A program made the position numbers and the translations under genes. A stretch of DNA of 64,000 bases from Stenopsyche tienmushanensis (taxonomy: Eukaryota; Arthropoda; Insecta; Trichoptera; Stenopsychidae): contig WACJ01000042.1 of the NCBI GenBank assembly GCA_008973525.1, positions 1,240,001 to 1,304,000 on the forward strand. The letters are read 5' to 3'. The notes beneath the pieces are model-generated. The model did no database searches, was not told the origin of the DNA, and saw only the letters and a list, made by a program, of their open reading frames with translations. Position 1 is the first letter of the stretch; every line of letters begins with the position of its first letter. Below are positions 23,651-34,789 of this stretch, piece after piece.

Positions 23651-24629
23651 CGGCACTCCAAAGTCGGAAATATACCACACCTAGGGAAGTGAAGTCCTAC
23701 AATCGAATATATTCAGAAATGATCAGCACATTCTGATCCAAGAATCAGATGACCCTAGAAAAGTTTGCCAAGATTAAAAAATATGTTTGGGTCTCAAAAC
23801 TTAGGGATCTTATCTGGGTCTCAACAATAACATCTCCATTTTTTCTAATGTTTTTATTTCTCAAACATTCTTTGAAAAGAAAGAGTTAAAGCAAGAGTAG
23901 GATGCTATTGTATTTATAAATTCAATTCAATTTATATTTACGATTCTTACAGATAGAAAAACGTACAAATATGTTTTGAAGCGCTTTCATTGGGACATTA
24001 TTAAGTCAAAATAACTACTTTTTAAAGTTCAAATCAATATTGAACGAGCTTTCAACGAGTCAGTTCTGCTTCGGATATTAGTTTTTGCGATATTTGAGTG
24101 ACGTGGAAAGCCACAGACCGCATATGAGTTTGCGATTCAACAACACGAATTCAAACTTTAAATATTTCTGTACGTTTATGTGTTAAAAGAAATGAATTTC
24201 GGTGCATATGGAATGAAATACGAGGCGTCGACTTATAACAAATGTATGAGCCCCCGTATGTAATAACGTCGAGACGTTTGACATTTTTGGCAGAAAATAA
24301 ATTCGACCAAAACCCATGTCACGTTTAATTATATTGTAGAAATGGCGACGGCATCTTCTGTCTTAATTATTGATTAAAATGTTATTCGTATATTCCTCAG
24401 CTTTATTTAAATAGAAATGATATTTATATCAAATACAATGTATGATTCAATTATGATGTATCCAGGATAATCTCAATAAAATAAGGCAGGCACTGGGATG
24501 AAAATGAAAGTAATTGAAAAACAAGGAGCAAATTTTATCACGTGTTTGCGAATATTTCCTTTAGCAATTTCAAAATTTTGGTATCTAAACAAGCAGGTAA
24601 AAATAATAGGGTTTCACAAAAAATTACTT

Positions 24630-24790
24630 CAGGTTTAGACGTTCGCCGATCTCATGATGTTCGGGTATGGTGTCCAATCGTGAGACGCTCATACGTCGTG
24701 TCGACGGTCTGAAAAGCGGACCAGTTGGACATACAAGCCTTGTTGCGGCATTTTCGGTGATAAATGCGTACCCGGGGCCTTCAAAAGATA
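24630..24790 (-). repeat. Module D copy 2
   Basis: On the plus strand the phrases atgttcgggtatggtgtcca, then gagacgctcatacgtcgtgt, then ggtctgaaaagcggaccagt match the other module-D copies in reverse orientation to copy 1. It is followed by a short stretch with cccgggg. No terminal repeats are seen. Confidence 0.65.
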
Positions 24791-24799
24791 AACACGTAA

Positions 24800-25600
24800 T
24801 CGTGCTAGCTTAATGACAATGATGTAATTATTCGATAACAATTTTCTCTCGCTAAAAACCCGAAAATACGATATTATAAATTACATAAACTCAATCAAAA
24901 ACAAATATGACCATTGGCTTTATTCATGCGATTTTAATTGGCGCAAAGTTGCTCGATGTAAATTGGTCGTTAAAAGCCGTTCGACGAAATATTAATTAAT
25001 TCACGATAAAACGACACAGTTTTGGCGTATTTGATTGGCGAAAATGGGTCATAGACATTTTCACGGATCACTTTTTTGATAAAGTTCGCTGTATACCAAA
25101 AATAGGCATAAATAGAAAAATAATTCGAGTCGGCAAACACGTCTTCGTCATTATAGTGGATCAACATAAATCTTTTGTTTGATCAGATAAATTGAAAACC
25201 CATCGACATCACAACTTTTTCTACTCTGTCTCGGCAGAATCCGAAACCCCATCAAACCAACGTCAACAATTTCCCGCGGGAATTTCTTAATAGGCGTAGG
25301 AAAACATCCCGAAATAAATAAATCGGCTATATATTTTTACATAAACACGAGAAATCGTTTGAGCGCGAAATCGGATGATGTGGAGATTGAAAATATTTCG
25401 TCATATTTAAAAAAAATTCATCCGTTCATATTCGAGTCTAGAGTTCGTAATTATCTCACATGTCATATGCGGATTTATGTTTCATTTTTTACCGGAAGCG
25501 AAAATTATTAACATATCAAAGGATAAGGTTCAAAAGTCATACACGAGACATGGATAATTTGGAAAAGTTTGATAAAATTGCCTTATTAATTATATTTTAG
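24800..25600. other. Unique DNA, no supported gene
   Basis: Mixed A+T-rich sequence without the window's repeat families. A 65-codon minus-strand frame (25,167-24,970) is unremarkable. It could be host intron or regulatory DNA. Confidence 0.45.
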
Positions 25601-25608
25601 TAACAATG

Positions 25609-26137
25609 AACCCTTTTAGTGCCGGGCAACGATATATCGTCGCAACACTTGCGTAAAGTGCCAAACGACGATATATCATGATGTATGCGATGGCGTATGA
25701 TTATTGTCTTGATAAGAATTAAAACGATTATCCAGATACACATTTTCTACACTTAGTTATAAACTATTTTTTAGAATTCATGTATTTTTCTCTCATTTAT
25801 AATCTTTCATCTATAAAATTATTTCTTTTGGGCGTTCTGCAATAAAAACTGTAGATCGACTTATTTAAGATATTTTTGCAATATTAAGAATGGTTTTATT
25901 TCTGTTTTTTTTTTTTTTTAATTTCATATTAAGGCTTAACTCTTTGCATTCAATATGTCTCACACGTTGAGAAAATAAATACAAAATATACATTAATATT
26001 TGCAGACAAGGTGCAAAACATGTCATCGTGTAAAGCACAAAATTTTTGCAATTCAACGTCTATGTATCGTCACGTCGCACTTTTGGCGGAAATTTCACAC
26101 AAATGTATAATACTGCTTTGCAATCAAACGGTTAATT
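25609..26137. mobile_element. PiggyBac-like non-autonomous element
   Basis: The left end reads cccttttagtgccgggcaac followed by gatatatcgtcgc, repeated within 40 bases as gtgccaaacgacgatatatc. The right end, on the minus strand, reads TTAACCGTTTGATTGCAAAG and continues to caaaagtgcgacgtgac. The left tip lacks a clean TTAA (tgaa). Between them is A+T-rich DNA with a 63-codon minus-strand frame matching nothing. The right end has a homologue at 29,980-30,060. TTAA plus CCSTTT tips fit the piggyBac superfamily; the assignment is by termini only. Confidence 0.55.
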
Positions 26138-26285
26138 ACGGCTATTGATATAAATGAATTTGAATGTAAAAAGACAGTGAATATATGCATAGCTAGACGT
26201 TGGATTAGAAATATTAACATTAATTTTAAGGAGTGAAAATAGTATTTCAAAAAAAAATGTTGCAAAGTATTAGGTAGTCATTAAA

Positions 26286-26420
26286 AACAGGGACGTCAAA
26301 CTCAAAGGCTAACATGGGCCAAAAAAAAAGTGGGTCGCAAAAACGCAACCTTAAAATTTTTAATGTTTTCTTCGTGACACATGGCATTTTTTCGCTGCAA
26401 CTATCTTTCGAAAAAATCGA
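26286..26420 (+). mobile_element. Possible hAT (Charlie-like) terminus
   Basis: The phrase cagggacgtcaaactcaaag followed by a homopurine run and gtgggtcgcaaaaacgcaac has the form of hAT ends (CAGGG...TCAAACTC). The other end was not found; module D copy 3 starts soon after. Confidence 0.4.
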
Positions 26421-26489
26421 ATTAACTGTTTTCTAAAGTAATAAAATTTGCACGTCTTGTTTCAAATTTATTTCGATTTAACAAGGGTA

Positions 26490-26765
26490 TGAAGTCCCCG
26501 TGACAATTATCTAACTTGCGTGTCCAACCGGTCTGCTTTTTGGACCACCGACATGACGAATGAACGCCTTGCGATGGATACGGAATACGGACAGAGTCAA
26601 TCAGTGTTGATTCATGTAAAGTAGAATGGTCAAGTAAAATAAAAACCATGCGCAACTCTCGACCGGGTCGGTATTCTACGTTTTGCGCCACAAACCCAAT
26701 TGCATCTGTGGCGGGCGCCTGCTTTATCACCCCTTTGTTACAGCCTTGAATATCAACTGTGAAAG
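26490..26765 (+). repeat. Module D copy 3 with long tail
   Basis: The core gtgtccaaccggtctgcttt, then gacatgacgaatgaacgcct, is followed by a tail (tcagtgttgattcatgtaaa, then gtagaatggtcaagtaaaat) and then gaccgggtcggtattctacg and ttttgcgcc. The tail recurs at 51,375-51,470, and the last part at 47,590-47,640. The 102-codon minus-strand frame across it is probably incidental, although the plus-strand reading VSNRSAFxTTDMTNERLA is shared with other copies. Confidence 0.65.
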
Positions 26766-27094
26766 ATACATCTTGTAACCATGTTAACTGACAAAACTGA
26801 CATATTTCTCATTTCAAACCCTAGAATTACTTAAGAGTCTTGGAGCAGGTCAACCAACGTGTGTTGGTACAATAAGACAAACAAAATATTGGATTAACGC
26901 GTTGGCGGACACGTCTGCATTATTCTTTATCTTTTCATACAAAAAAATACGCATAATGCAGACGTTTTCGTTGAAGCCTCGATATCTTATGAAGTTGATG
27001 ATTTTTTGATATATCACAAAACGTGTAGCTAGAAAGATTGTATTTTTGCACAATTTCATTAACACAAAAAATATATCTTGTCCTGTATAAATAC

Positions 27095-27370
27095 CACAAA
27101 TCGGCACTACAGCAGACCCACGGTAATCCGGCGTCCCCTGTAGTCCGACATCCCAATACAAGTATACTACATATGTACGGTAAAGCTTCCTCAGTGTAAA
27201 ATAATACAAAACGTCTGATTCTGGAAAAGTTCTGGACTATAAGGGGTCAGCGGCAGTACTTTATAGTCCGACAAATTCGATAATCCGACATTGCGTTGTA
27301 AAACGTTTGTCGGATTAATGCAGATCTTCTGTGGATATAATAGTCCCTCGAAAATGTTCAAATTCATGTC
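27095..27370. mobile_element. Pogo/Tigger-like terminal fragments
   Basis: Several copies of a TIR-like motif occur: tagtccgacatcccaa at 27,142, tagtccgacaaattcgataa at 27,274 with tccgacattgcg, and, inverted, ttgtcggattaatgcagatc at 27,306. Ends containing a CGATAATCCGAC core are typical of pogo-type Tc1/mariner elements. No transposase is present, and the arrangement suggests two decayed short elements rather than one. The open frames of 119 and 66 codons on the minus strand are shadows of this. Confidence 0.4.
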
Positions 27371-27554
27371 AAAAAGCTCGAATAAAGACAAGTAATTGAG
27401 CGATGTCGCTTTATCTATACATTCGTCATAGATAATGGAAATCGTTAGAAACTATTATAGACGATTTTGCTTTGATTTGATCACTTAAATTGACGGTCAA
27501 AACTGTATTTCTTGATAAGAGATCGTTTGAGAAGCTTTCACATTTCTTGAATAA

Positions 27555-27900
27555 ATAATAGTCGCGAATATCTATCGGAAGCTCCTGGGAGTTTATGGTA
27601 GTGATGTGATGAGTCGACAGCATGTCACGAAATTGGTTCGGTTGATCAGAGAAGGCCGTACTGATACTCACGATGAGACAAAGAGTGGAAGATCATCAGC
27701 GATTTCTGATGAACCTGTGCAAAAATATAATGACAGGGGATGAAAGTGGGTGTGGGGAATACTATACTCCAGAATCAAAAAAATAAACCAAAAAAGGCTG
27801 ACGGCGGAGGTCTATAATACTGGCATACAAAAACTGGTCCCCTGATTATAGATATATGTGAAGTATCCTGTGAATTTCTTGAACATTTGAAGTATTTTGT
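27555..27900 (+). pseudogene. MLE-1 mariner transposase remnant with central deletion
   Basis: The frame gives MSRQHVTKLVRLIREGRT (helix-turn-helix half of the DNA-binding domain, from about 27,620), then DTHDETKSGRSSAISDEP, then a deletion that removes most of the catalytic core. A short catalytic-domain scrap (KWVWG...YSRIKK) and the C-terminal motif TGIQKLVPRL (about 27,825-27,855) follow. Family members are normally about 340-350 residues; little over a quarter survives. The 5' leader is also reduced and no terminal repeat was found on either side. Confidence 0.85.
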
Positions 27901-27959
27901 TTATATGATATGCCAGAAAATCATAGAAGATAAGATCGTAATATATTTATAAAAAAGGC

Positions 27960-28700
27960 CTTAATCACATTACTAACGACCTTTAGTAATTCGATGCCCG
28001 CCTCACCAATTTCAGGATAGTGTGGGATTGATTCCGCTTTCGTTCAATTATATGTTATCTAATTAAGATTTAATCAACTATTTTTGGAATCCTAACTTCC
28101 TAATCCTCACGTTAGCGTCAATTTTAGCCCCCGAGTGTGGCTCAAGTAACAAAATATCTCGACTTGTTTGTTTTGTTCGCGCTTCGAGATAAACACGAAA
28201 ATCATTTTTCGCCAAACTATCAGAACCACGACGAGACTGCGGAGACGATACATTTTTAATGATAAAGAAACAATCGTTTTCGATAGGGACGTGTTTGCCG
28301 ACACGTTCAATTTTCGTTTAACCGCCATGTTTTGAAAGCGCGGCAACTGTCAAAGCTGGCGGAAGTCGGCTGCGGTCTTAACGCGCCCGATTACGTCCTC
28401 CTCTTTTGCGACGACTCAAATCAATAGTTTGATCGATTTAATTAATGCCGTCTTATTAAATGCTATTTTTTTAATTAATATGGTATACAAACATCTAATG
28501 AGTAAACATAAGCTTAGTTAACGGCGCACCCTGAGAATATCTTAAGTTCAAAGGCTTTGTTGAGGAACTTTCCTGGATGCTGAAAACGAGCCCTAAGCGC
28601 GTGAAATTAGCGCATCATTTTTAATGTAACGATTGCTTTTGCTAACAAAATGGTTTTGCTATATACATTATTATTTTAAATACAAACAATACACAAAATA
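27960..28700. other. No gene recognised
   Basis: The stretch 28,090-28,400 has mixed composition and two minus-strand frames (the longest 79 codons, 28,346-28,107) without family matches. It is free of the window's repeats and could hold host sequence. Confidence 0.4.
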
Positions 28701-28853
28701 ATTAAAGACTTAACTCACAGGTGAGTAACACAAATTTTTCGAGAAACGAGAATTTTCGATTTTCTCAAGAAATTCTCGAGAAGAAACAATGTCGCCTTTA
28801 AATAATAAAATATATAAATCAAATAATATTTTACGCAACTTCTAATATCTCTA

Positions 28854-28891
28854 AAATCGCTTGCAGTTAAAGGCGTAACTGCAAGCGATTT
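28854..28891. repeat. Perfect 15-bp hairpin
   Basis: Arms aaatcgcttgcagtt (28,854-28,868) and aactgcaagcgattt (28,877-28,891) pair perfectly around an 8-base loop aaaggcgt. It may be an element end or foldback; too short for a typical microRNA precursor. Confidence 0.8.
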
Positions 28892-29134
28892 CTAAAATTT
28901 AATATATTTAAATTTAAGTTGTTTGCTTTTTATTGTAATTTTATAATAAAACCAAGTATCTAATTATACTGCCATTAAATTTGACAGTCCAGAAATAGAG
29001 CAACAGTCTTTTTGTTGTTTTTTCAAAATTATTTGTTTGTTCTCAATATTTTCAAACGCATTTATGTTAGTATTTTGCTTCACGTTTTTTTGCATTCATC
29101 CATTTTGCATATGCACTCAAATCTCATTTTGTGC

Positions 29135-29945
29135 GTATTTTTTTGTACGATTATCGAAGTTATGCGGTATTTTTAAGCAATTTCATAAAGAGTGCGCATC
29201 GAAATATTTTGGATAAAATAGAAAATAAATCATCAACAATAACCGAAATTTGAAAAATTTTTTTTTTATAACACCCTTTATTTTAGTCTAGAATTTAAAA
29301 AAAAATGTTTCTTTTTTGTTGCATTTTTTTTAATGTTTCGACTTTAAAAAATACATCCTCCAAATAAATTTCCAAAATTCCAATTACTTACGGAGTTATA
29401 GCTACTTTAGTGACGCGGCAACGCTTAAACGCGTTTTTGTCGAAACTGTTTTTTTCAACACGGTTAACATGATATCTCAAGTTCTAATTGATTAATTTAT
29501 TACAAATTAAATAGAATTTTTTTTAATTATTTAAAAAAAAAACATTAAAACTGTGAAAAAATAAGGCAAAAAAATGTTTTTTTTTAAACAGTCGGCATTT
29601 GGTGAAAAAGTTTTTTTTAAATAGGAACTATAGCTGTTATAGCGATGATAGTTTGTAATTAAAACAATAATTATTTCTCTAGTGTGTGTCTGGCATCAGA
29701 GATGACAGATTATAAATAATGCGAGTGCATCCTTAAAATGTTATTTTTTAATTTTCTTATCGTTTTCTTGATTTTTTATTAACTTTTTTATGCGATTTTG
29801 GTTATATCTTATATAACTGTTTCAAAGTTATGCGGTTTTTAAAATCCATGGAACGCATCTTCACTTTTTTTTATGGAAGTCATACCTTTTTTTGTGCGAT
29901 TTTCCGCGAAACGCAATAAAAAACCGCTCAAAAAAGGTTAAAATA
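29135..29945 (+). mobile_element. Family-A element, long copy A2
   Basis: It is collinear with A1: gaagttatgcggtattttta at the left, ggaatttccaaaattccaat, then ggagttatagctactttagt, then acacggttaacatgatatct, and at the right caaagttatgcggtttttaa, then tccatggaacgcatcttcac. It is shorter than A1 by interior deletions. Non-coding. Confidence 0.7.
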
Positions 29946-29979
29946 TAAAGTTGTTCTCATGTGCCACAATAAATTGATT

Positions 29980-30062
29980 TGATCGCTCGATTGCAATGCA
30001 GCGTTATATGTTTGCGAGAAATTTTGGCCAAAAGTGCGGCGCGGCGATATATAGTCGTATAA
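29980..30062 (+). mobile_element. PiggyBac-like end, solo
   Basis: The segment cgattgcaatgcagcgttat, then gcgagaaattttggcc, then aaaagtgcggcgcggcgata aligns with the minus-strand right end of the 25.6-26.1 kb element. The outer TTAA is not preserved. Confidence 0.5.
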
Positions 30063-30066
30063 CTAT

Positions 30067-31980
30067 ATGTATTTGTTTTCCAGTTCTTTGTCAGATTTCA
30101 TTATCACTGAATTAGATTCAAGTTGTGTTTCTTTTCAGTATTTTCTTGATGGTCAATATGTTGACCATCATAACATTAAAAACAATAATATTTACTTCTA
30201 TATAAGGAAAAAATACTCTAGATGGATATTCTATATATTTCTTATTTCTCAAGAAATTTTGGTAAATCAAAAATTGTTTATAAATATTCTTATTTTAGTA
30301 TGTAATTGAAATAAAACAACTAGAAATATGGTAAAAGTACAAAATTTATTATTGATTGCCAAAAATCTTGCTGACCAACATTGGCTATTCATATATTTCG
30401 ACTTTCTGAGAAAGCATGAATATTTTAATAACGAAACGAATAAGTTCAGGACGTATCTTTTATTTCTATAAAAGATAAGTTCGAAAGATAAGACGAGTTT
30501 GAAAGTAAGAAATTTGTGACTATTTTTTTGTCATATCTGAAATTCTAAATAAATCTCTCAAACAGAATGCATTTTGGCAGAAACCCACCCACTTATATGC
30601 AGCGGTTATATTTGTATCCAAAATATTCGTACAAATTTAATTCTATGGATTTCTTAAGTTTCTCGAGAATTCACAATTTTGTACATTTCTCGAAAAAATC
30701 TCGAGAAATTATTCTCGAGAAGAAATATTATTGTGTCCCATGACTTTTGATAGACATAATGCTCGACATTAGCAATCATTTCATACAAACATAAAATGAC
30801 TTATTTAAACTTGTTGTCTATAAATTTGTATTCCAGTTGACATTTGATATAATAATAGTGAATGTTGATGATGGATTTCGTATTTTGAAGGATATTTAAA
30901 CAAGCCTTGTTGATTTTTCAAAGACAACCCTCGAATCGACGAGGGTGTCAAAGTGTTTTTGATGCCTGTTTTTCTTTCGTCGAACAACAACGCCTTAAGA
31001 TTTTCATTGACAGGCTACACCCTATTTACATGCGACAAAGAGTCTATTTACAATTTATTTTATCTTTATTTATGATTCGTATTGGCGGTTGATCGATCCG
31101 AACCAAATGGAAACATAGTGATTGACGCATGAAAGGCGTATTTCAGGCGCAATATATCATTTTATCCATGCGATTTCGTCGATAAAAAGAAGCTTTCCAC
31201 AATTCCCAATCAAAATTGCGGAATTATTTTCGTTTGAGCATCGCAAACGAAGCATCTGAATATTGAGTTTCAAAACGTCCTTTGAAAATATCACCCTTGA
31301 CAGTACATATTTTTGAGATGATATCCCTTCGAACGTAATTCAGGCATCGTATCGCCGCTAATAAATTACAACGTCGTCAAATCGAGATAATCCTGAAGCT
31401 AATGAATTTATAATATTTCCAAAATTAATTTGAAATTCCTCGACAATACCTGACATTCTCGGTTACATAACAATATCAGTTTACAAAAGGTCATTAAATT
31501 ACATTTGCATCAATCGATATGTTTTACAGTCGACGTATGATGTTATTAAGCATATTCCACGTGAATTTATTAGCATGAAATTAACTAGTCCCACGTGAAT
31601 AAATTTTAAATACAAGAAAACGTTCTTTGATATGTTTACGAGACCGAAAACGATTTGTCATCAAAGGGGGACGCGTATTAGAACGATCCCCTTTTTATTA
31701 AGATTTAAATTAAAACGGCATGAAAATACATACATAATCATTACATAATGCTCCCTTGACAACCCCTTTAAGCCTTAAAAATCCTATCGTTAATATTAAA
31801 ACGGAATTCGTTAATTCTACAATGACCGCTCGATGTGCCGCGTACTTAAAGAGACCTTTTTCGGAATTAATTTTCGTTAAAAATGTTCGTAAAGAGCACG
31901 CGCGTGTAAATACACGTGCTGGGATATTTTTCGAAAAATACCATAATACAATTTATATGGAAATGTTAAAAAAATTGTAA
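30067..31980. other. No recognised gene; palindrome at 30,148-30,169
   Basis: A plus-strand 80-codon frame (30,067-30,309) is A+T-biased and hydrophobic and is likely chance. gatggtcaa-tatg-ttgaccatc at 30,148-30,169 is a perfect palindrome. The stretch 30,900-31,720 is free of the window's repeats, with mixed composition and two short frames that match nothing. Confidence 0.45.
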
Positions 31981-31984
31981 CTTG

Positions 31985-32120
31985 ATGTCCTTAGCGTTGA
32001 AGGCTCGATGTTCTGTGAACATGTTCGGGCATGGCGTTCAATCGCGAAGCGCCTTTTCGATGTATCAGTGGTCCGAAATTCGGACCGGTTGGACACAGAA
32101 ACCCTGTGACCATTCTATCT
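31985..32120 (-). repeat. Module D copy 4
   Basis: On the plus strand gttctgtgaacatgttcggg, then catggcgttcaatcgcgaag, then ggtccgaaattcggaccggt match the consensus. The minus strand reads VSVSNRSEFRTTDTSKRR, the same frame as copies 3, 5 and 6. A 116-codon plus-strand frame begins inside it and runs into unrelated DNA. Confidence 0.7.
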
Positions 32121-32355
32121 AATTTTAGGGCATTTTATAAATGTTATAAGGATGTAATAAGGATCATAGGAGGGTTCCCATGCTATTGTGTCAATCTTCA
32201 ATATCTATTCATGGGAGATCATCACATCCATATCATATTTATCATACATTCACCTCCTCATGCGTTCGATATTGAAGGTATTATGACCTCAGAATTTGGG
32301 AACGTTTACTCAGCGACCCATTTGGATAAACATATCGAAAAGGGATTCCACAACT

Positions 32356-32800
32356 ATCTACGAGGGTCATATAGGAAGTAAGTTTACAAGGGATCCCTGA
32401 GGCCAGTGTATTTTTTTGTTTCAAAATGGGTACACCTGATATGTAGGGGGAATTTTAACGGTCAATTTGTTTAATCCCGCGTGTTTGTCGGCCATTTTGT
32501 TCAATCTCAGTATTTTTTTCCGATGGGAAGGTCGTCGCGCGCTTCCACTATCTCCCATCTGTGCAACATGTGCAAAAAATTGAAGAACAAAAGAGGGAGA
32601 AGCTTTTATGGACTCTATCCTGAGGGGAGATGAGACGTGGGTGTAGTACCACACCCCAAAACCCAAAAGACAATCCGAAAAGAGCTACCTACGAAGGTCT
32701 ATGATATTGGCATACAAAACCTAGTACCCCGACTACTTCCACTACTAGTATTTTCCATGAAATGCTCTACCTTTTTATTTGGTAGATAGTTTCTAGAATA
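32356..32800 (+). pseudogene. MLE-1 mariner fragment, leader plus transposase scraps
   Basis: The left terminus lies at about 32,360 (ctacgagggtcatataggaa, then gtaagtttacaagggatccc). The MLE-1 leader follows (cgtgtttgtcggccattttg, ttccgatgggaaggtcgtcg), then a deletion joins it to the catalytic segment near EKLLWTLS and GDETWV (about 32,600-32,645, stop in place of the next codon), and then to the C-terminal motif DIGIQNLVPRL (32,703-32,735). The helix-turn-helix region is entirely lost. No right terminus was identified. The minus-strand 81-codon frame is a shadow. Confidence 0.8.
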
Positions 32801-34080
32801 AATTGGAGACAACATTAAAGACATCTCACTGCATTTAAAGACGGTTTATAGTAGATTTTAAACTGTTTTTATAGTGTGTGGAGGCATTTGTTACCAGAAA
32901 TTAAAATGTTTATTGAGTCAGACATTTTCTTTTAAAGCTAATTAAGCACATGAATAAAATCGCACAGATGTAAATGCGCAACCCGACGGGAATGGGTTAA
33001 GATCTAGGATAACCTAAATTCCTGTTTTTAAAAAGTAAATATCGAATAATACCGAATAAATAATGTTAACCTCGTTACTCAACAAGTCGAAAAACATACC
33101 ACCTTAAGTACAAGAAGAATGTATGTCTGTTTGTTCTTTATGGCCATCCATCTCTTTCAAAAATAAATACAAATTTTGATAAAATAAAAAATGCCAATCC
33201 ACATCCAATGTTACGAGATATTTACATAAGAGAAAAGAGATTTCAAATGTCGTCGGATTCAATTTGCTCATTTTAATTTACAACACAGTGTCAATCAACG
33301 TCATATGCTCCGTTGAATTTTAAAATTCTGCGAATCCAGAGACGACATCATGTCAAATTTATATTTCATATTACCGTATAAGCGTTGCTTTGATGTCATA
33401 ACCGCGTTAGCAGCGTCGACAATTACTACGAGTTAAGGTGAGAGCCGCGTCTAGTGCGTCATTGCACTTATTGATGCATACATCCACATGCAAATATGAT
33501 GCAATCTGCATTTGCATCTTACATGATATTACCATTAATGTAGATCTTATTAGAATGGGTCCTATCGCATAAACGTCACTGAGTGCTCTACACGGAGTGG
33601 CCACTCAAAACATATTGATAGAAGCAGGGACATATCATATGGATTATATATTCATTTAATTTTATCAAGTGAATTATATGAACAGATTTTTTTTATTAAT
33701 ACATTTTATATAAGTCTTATACTCAAGACTGAAACTATGCTGTTACTACTTATAATACATATTATATGTACTTAATATTGCAATGCTTTGAAAGTTGCAA
33801 TACTTCAATCAAGCTCCCGCCCTACAACTTTAGCCACGTCTATCGAAGCCCTAACCAACTTGTATCAAAAGTATACGATGTTTATTTAACAATAATGAAT
33901 GTAAACTACTTGTAGACAAAAAAACAGCTTTGTAGATTTTAATTCAGTGCTGATACATTCAATGCAAAATTTTTCATTAAAAAAATTGTTTATGAAGCAT
34001 ATTCTGTACTGATCTGCAATATTATAAACAAATAAAAATTGTTCATATTAAATGCATTATAATTAACATGATATTATTTT
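32800..34080. other. Unique A+T-rich DNA, no supported gene
   Basis: No repeat family or coding match was found. The minus-strand 65-codon frame at 33,604-33,407 is unremarkable. Confidence 0.45.
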
Positions 34081-34084
34081 TATG

Positions 34085-34410
34085 TACTAACTAGTGATTA
34101 CCCGGCATGCGTTGCAATGCTACGTCTCGCATAACAAACTGCGCACAAAAACAATATTTTTACTATGCCTATGTTATTTCCGCAAGTGTAAACAATAAGT
34201 TGATAAAATTTTATCGCAATCGGATGAACGGTATGGCAGCGCATTAAATACAGACAAACAAACATTGATTTTTATATATTAAACTATACCTATGTTACTC
34301 GAACAATTCTTAGCAATAAGTGGACGAAGTTTTATTGCAATCTGATGAACAGTATGGCAGCGCATTAAATACGGACAAACAAACATTGATTTTTTATATA
34401 TTAGATAACT
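34085..34410 (+). mobile_element. Family-C element, end plus two tandem units
   Basis: It starts actagtgattacccggcatg followed by cgttgcaatgc, then a spacer, then two units of about 115 bp with atcgcaatcggatgaacggt, atggcagcgcattaaatac and caaacaaacattgattttta. The minus-strand copy at 42.2-42.6 kb has the same order, so the terminal motif and the tandem units belong to one element. No coding region is present. The superfamily is unresolved. Confidence 0.7.
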
Positions 34411-34469
34411 GCGTGCGCATTTAAATATCAACCTTTGATTAGTGAGTTAATTTTAAATTGAGTTAAACA

Positions 34470-34595
34470 TAGATGCTCTGGCATCACGCTATGTGGCTTT
34501 CTATTATTTATTATGATTCTATGAAAACCACCAACGATCTAAGACGATCCCATACCTAATGGTTTTTAACCGGATACGGACAAATTCGCAATGTT
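34470..34595 (+). repeat. Family-G fragment
   Basis: The phrases atgtggctttctattattta, then aaaaccaccaacgatctaag, then cctaatggtttttaaccgga match 20,148-20,235 in the same orientation. Confidence 0.5.
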
Positions 34596-34619
34596 TAGAT
34601 GTGTATTAAAGCATGACCG

Positions 34620-34775
34620 TATCATCGATGTATGAGTGTATAATGAGACGCAAGACATTCTCATCGTCTCTGTCTCCGATTAATTAATGTCCGCACTCAA
34701 TTTGCGAGAATGCTCTTTCTGCATCCCTCGAGTCTGAACGCACATATGCGCGATTACTCATCAACGAGTTAACAA
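34620..34775 (-). mobile_element. PiggyBac-like element end, copy P2
   Basis: The minus strand starts TTAACTCGTTGATGAGTAAT and continues cgcgcatatgtgcg, matching P1 at 13,091 over about 160 bp. P1 and P2 both lie close to family-C units and in opposite orientations. Confidence 0.55.
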
Positions 34776-34789
34776 ATTAATTCATTTAA

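Larger units (their letters stand above)
28719..30745. mobile_element. Possible hAT-like unit bounded by TTCTCGAGAA-rich ends, with nested repeats
   Basis: The left end (caggtgagtaacacaaattt, then ttctcaagaaattctcgaga) and the right end (ttctcgagaattcacaattt, then tctcgagaaattattctcga, then gtgtcccatgac) are approximately inverted. The motif also occurs at 39,497-39,522. Within the interval lie a family-A copy and a piggyBac-like end. Terminal CA-G-GTGAGTAACAC against GTCATGGGACACAAT is only a partial match, so the unit is tentative. Confidence 0.35.

Noticed and set aside
25865..26056. 63-codon minus-strand frame as the cysteine-rich C-terminus of a piggyBac transposase
   Set aside because: Only four cysteines, not in the paired spacing of that domain; the frame is lysine/asparagine biased as expected for A+T-rich DNA.
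26850..27209. 119-codon minus-strand open frame
   Set aside because: It overlaps pogo-like terminal fragments, is A+T-biased with no domain, and a second overlapping frame is equally open.
30067..30309. 80-codon hydrophobic plus-strand frame
   Set aside because: Isoleucine, tyrosine and phenylalanine richness follows from base composition, and it contains a DNA palindrome rather than a domain.
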